This document shows positions 38,014 through 39,200 of a stretch of 39,200 nucleotides of DNA, one piece after another. Below the pieces are notes generated by a model, which was not told where the DNA came from, searched no databases, and was given only the letters and a program-made list of their open reading frames with translations. Positions within the stretch are counted from its first letter, which is position 1, and each line of letters starts with the position of its first letter. This stretch comes from a virus. The translations under genes were made by a program, and so were the position numbers. The stretch is taken from the IMG/VR virus record IMGVR_UViG_3300031537_000005, positions 1 to 39,200 of that record, one strand, 5' to 3'.

Positions 38014-38860
38014 ATTTTCTAAATTGAGACACACCAATTTTGTTTTTGCCAATTTCTTTTGTGCAACACCAAGTCCCGATAGATGTGTATCTACCCATAT
38101 AAAAAGAATTTGCCTGAACAAATTTTTCAGTGCCTTCCACAACCTTTAACGGTCGACTAAATTCACATGTACGGCAAGACTTTTTTGGAGCTTTATTATC
38201 ATGACAAATTTTATTGTAAGGACACATACGGCACTTATAAAAAGTAGGATCTAGACTAATTTTCATTGGCGCTTCTTGTGTGTATATAATATCGTATGCA
38301 CGATCAATATAATATTTTGCCATTTTTTTACTTGTCTTGTAACGTTTGATATAATACTCGGATGTATTTTTATTGTAACTTATATACACAAAACCATCGG
38401 CACCAAATAGATATGCATATATGTTTCCCTGCGACCAATGTTGTCTGTTGTAAGCTTTCAGTCCATGTTTTTTCAATTGATTAAAATAAGCTTCTTTTGA
38501 TGTTTTGCATTCAACCACATAGATCGCGTTTTTTGTAAAGAGTAATCCATCCAAAGAGCCGCCAAAATGACCATAGCAATCTGTCACCCTAAATTGATTT
38601 TCTGTATCTTTTGGACGATCATATATTTTGTAGCCTGCATTAGCAAGATCTAATAATATTAACTTTTCTGCTATTTTTCCAAAGTCAAGTATTCTGGCGA
38701 AACGTGCTTCAATTTTATAGCGGCTTGCCCACCTAAAGTTATACCAAATATACCTGGAACAATCATGTCCAATAATAGACGCACCAAGATGTGTGCGTAG
38801 TTCAGAATAGATTGAACCACTTTTTTCGACGCGCTTTTCAATTGTTTTTGATTTTATCAT
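37976..38860 (-). CDS. PD-(D/E)XK nuclease, Cas4/RecB-like
   Basis: 294 residues. Probably a DNA exonuclease for recombination or processing of DNA ends. Seen: an early GKIAEK helix (61-66), D104 in SLDG, and VVECKT with E117 and K119, i.e. the D...ExK catalytic triad, then Q140/Q144 and Y148 (QHWSQGNIYAY), the RecB motif. C-terminal cysteines at 210, 213, 219, 229 and 232 could bind an iron-sulfur cluster or zinc as in Cas4. ATG 38860 follows GGTG; the TTG at 38884 is not needed. No Cas1 or CRISPR is near, so adaptation is unlikely. Confidence 0.85.
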   Translation of the reverse strand: MIKSKTIEKRVEKSGSIYSELRTHLGASIIGHDCSRYIWYNFRWASRYKIEARFARILDFGKIAEKLILLDLANAGYKIYDRPKDTENQFRVTDCYGHFGGSLDGLLFTKNAIYVVECKTSKEAYFNQLKKHGLKAYNRQHWSQGNIYAYLFGADGFVYISYNKNTSEYYIKRYKTSKKMAKYYIDRAYDIIYTQEAPMKISLDPTFYKCRMCPYNKICHDNKAPKKSCRTCEFSRPLKVVEGTEKFVQANSFYMGRYTSIGTWCCTKEIGKNKIGVSQFRKYGELCDDYSRLF

Positions 38861-38874
38861 TTGTGCACCAAATA

Positions 38875-38904
38875 TAACACACAACCTTTAACAGTTGTGT
38901 GTTA
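38875..38904 (-). repeat. Perfect 11-bp hairpin upstream of the nuclease gene
   Basis: TAACACACAAC (38875-38885), an eight-base loop, then GTTGTGTGTTA (38894-38904). It lies in the 59-base gap before the nuclease start (minus strand). Its ACACACAA/TTGTGTGT core is the same as in the hairpin at 30365-30390. Both stand a short way before an SD. Confidence 0.65.
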
Positions 38905-38919
38905 GTTTTGTTTCACAAA

Positions 38920-39200
38920 CTATCGCGCCCAGTCAGGTATGTTACTTTTTTTCTTCTTTCCTTTTTTCGACTTCTTTTCTTCTTTTTTTGTTTTCTTTGT
39001 TTTTTTGGCCTCTTTCTTTTTGACTACTTTCTTTTTTGATGGACGTCCACGTTTTTTCTTTGGCGGCTCGTCTTCGTCTTCGTCTTCGTCTTCGTCTTCG
39101 TCTTCGTCTTCGTCTTCGTCTTCGTCTTCGTCTTCGTCTTCGTCTTCGTCTTCGTCTTCGTCTTCGTCTTCGTCTTCGTCTTCGTCTTCGTCTTCGTCTT
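38920..39200 (-). CDS. Partial protein: acidic (ED)n repeat, lysine-rich AT-hook tail
   Basis: Only the C-terminal 93 residues are in the window. From the N-terminal side: at least 44 residues of strict alternating Glu-Asp, then PPKKKRGRPSKKK (with the RGRP core of an AT-hook), more lysine-rich sequence (KKTKKTKKEEKKSKKGKKK) and a short end SNIPDWAR. The AT-hook suggests binding to the minor groove of AT-rich DNA; an acidic stretch beside it could mimic DNA or bind basic proteins. The gene precedes the nuclease by 59 bases and probably is part of the replication operon. Unknown family; the N-terminal domain outside the window will decide. Confidence 0.6.
   Translation of the reverse strand, partial: DEDEDEDEDEDEDEDEDEDEDEDEDEDEDEDEDEDEDEDEDEDEPPKKKRGRPSKKKVVKKKEAKKTKKTKKEEKKSKKGKKKKSNIPDWAR
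39069..39200 (-). repeat. Perfect hexanucleotide repeat (GAAGAC)n, 22 copies to the window edge
   Basis: On the plus strand CGTCTT is repeated without a single change from 39069 to 39200 (22 copies of 6 bases) and goes on beyond the window. It encodes Glu-Asp repeats. Such a perfect run is unstable in replication and its true length may be mis-assembled. Confidence 0.95.

Overview
The window is part of the genome of a tailed, contractile-tail (myovirus-type) bacteriophage or phage-like element, AT-rich with dense, mostly overlapping genes. The structural block pairs a lambda-type head module (GpA terminase, gpW-like joiner, lambda-type portal, S49 protease with nested scaffold, gpD-like decoration, gpE-like capsid) with a Mu-type tail module (L-type sheath, M-type tube, frameshifted tail chaperone, tape measure, and gp43 to gp48-like baseplate proteins). 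A Gram-negative host is likely: there are two lipobox proteins, a family-25 (LPS-type) glycosyltransferase and a near-perfect sigma-54 (-24/-12) promoter. The acidic, Thr/Glu-repeat lipoprotein resembles proteins of deltaproteobacterial-type hosts, but that is only a hint. No integrase, transposase, tRNA, rRNA or CRISPR array was seen.

Layout. 1-1096 (+): a lysis-like cluster with a truncated two-helix membrane protein (holin candidate), a lytic transglycosylase and three small proteins. 1096-4511 (+): large terminase, then small accessory genes including a protein with PPC/EHP motifs reminiscent of cytosine methyltransferases. 4512-4754: the only long non-coding gap in the late block, holding an intrinsic terminator, two interleaved inverted repeats (pseudoknot topology) and a weak promoter. 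4755-13923 (+): lipoprotein, head genes, and a 986-residue protein that joins a beta-rich region, about 13 repeats of about 22 residues and a C-terminal head-closure-like domain. 13920-23606 (+): tail terminator, sheath, tube, -1 frameshift chaperone, tape measure and baseplate. 23608-27795 (+): tail fibres, glycosyltransferase, a tail-anchored coiled-coil protein and an unknown.

27792-28708 (-): a two-gene regulator cassette, visibly richer in GC than its surroundings, whose second product has two helix-turn-helix-like ends joined by a lysine-rich linker. 28709-29094: a divergent control region with two palindromes and the sigma-54 promoter. 29095-33818 (+): small early or middle genes with strong Shine-Dalgarno sequences, several preceded by hairpins, including a small paralogous family, a DnaJ-type zinc-finger protein, a HTH protein and a repeat-bearing lipoprotein. 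39200-33815 (-): a replication operon with an acidic/lysine-rich AT-hook protein (partial), Cas4/RecB-like nuclease, SF2 helicase, Sm-like protein and family A DNA polymerase with 3'-5' exonuclease.

Working model (inference): the regulator cassette and host RpoN control the early block, the minus-strand operon replicates the DNA, and the long plus-strand block builds the virion and lyses the cell. All family assignments come from reading motifs and gene order by eye; no database search was run.
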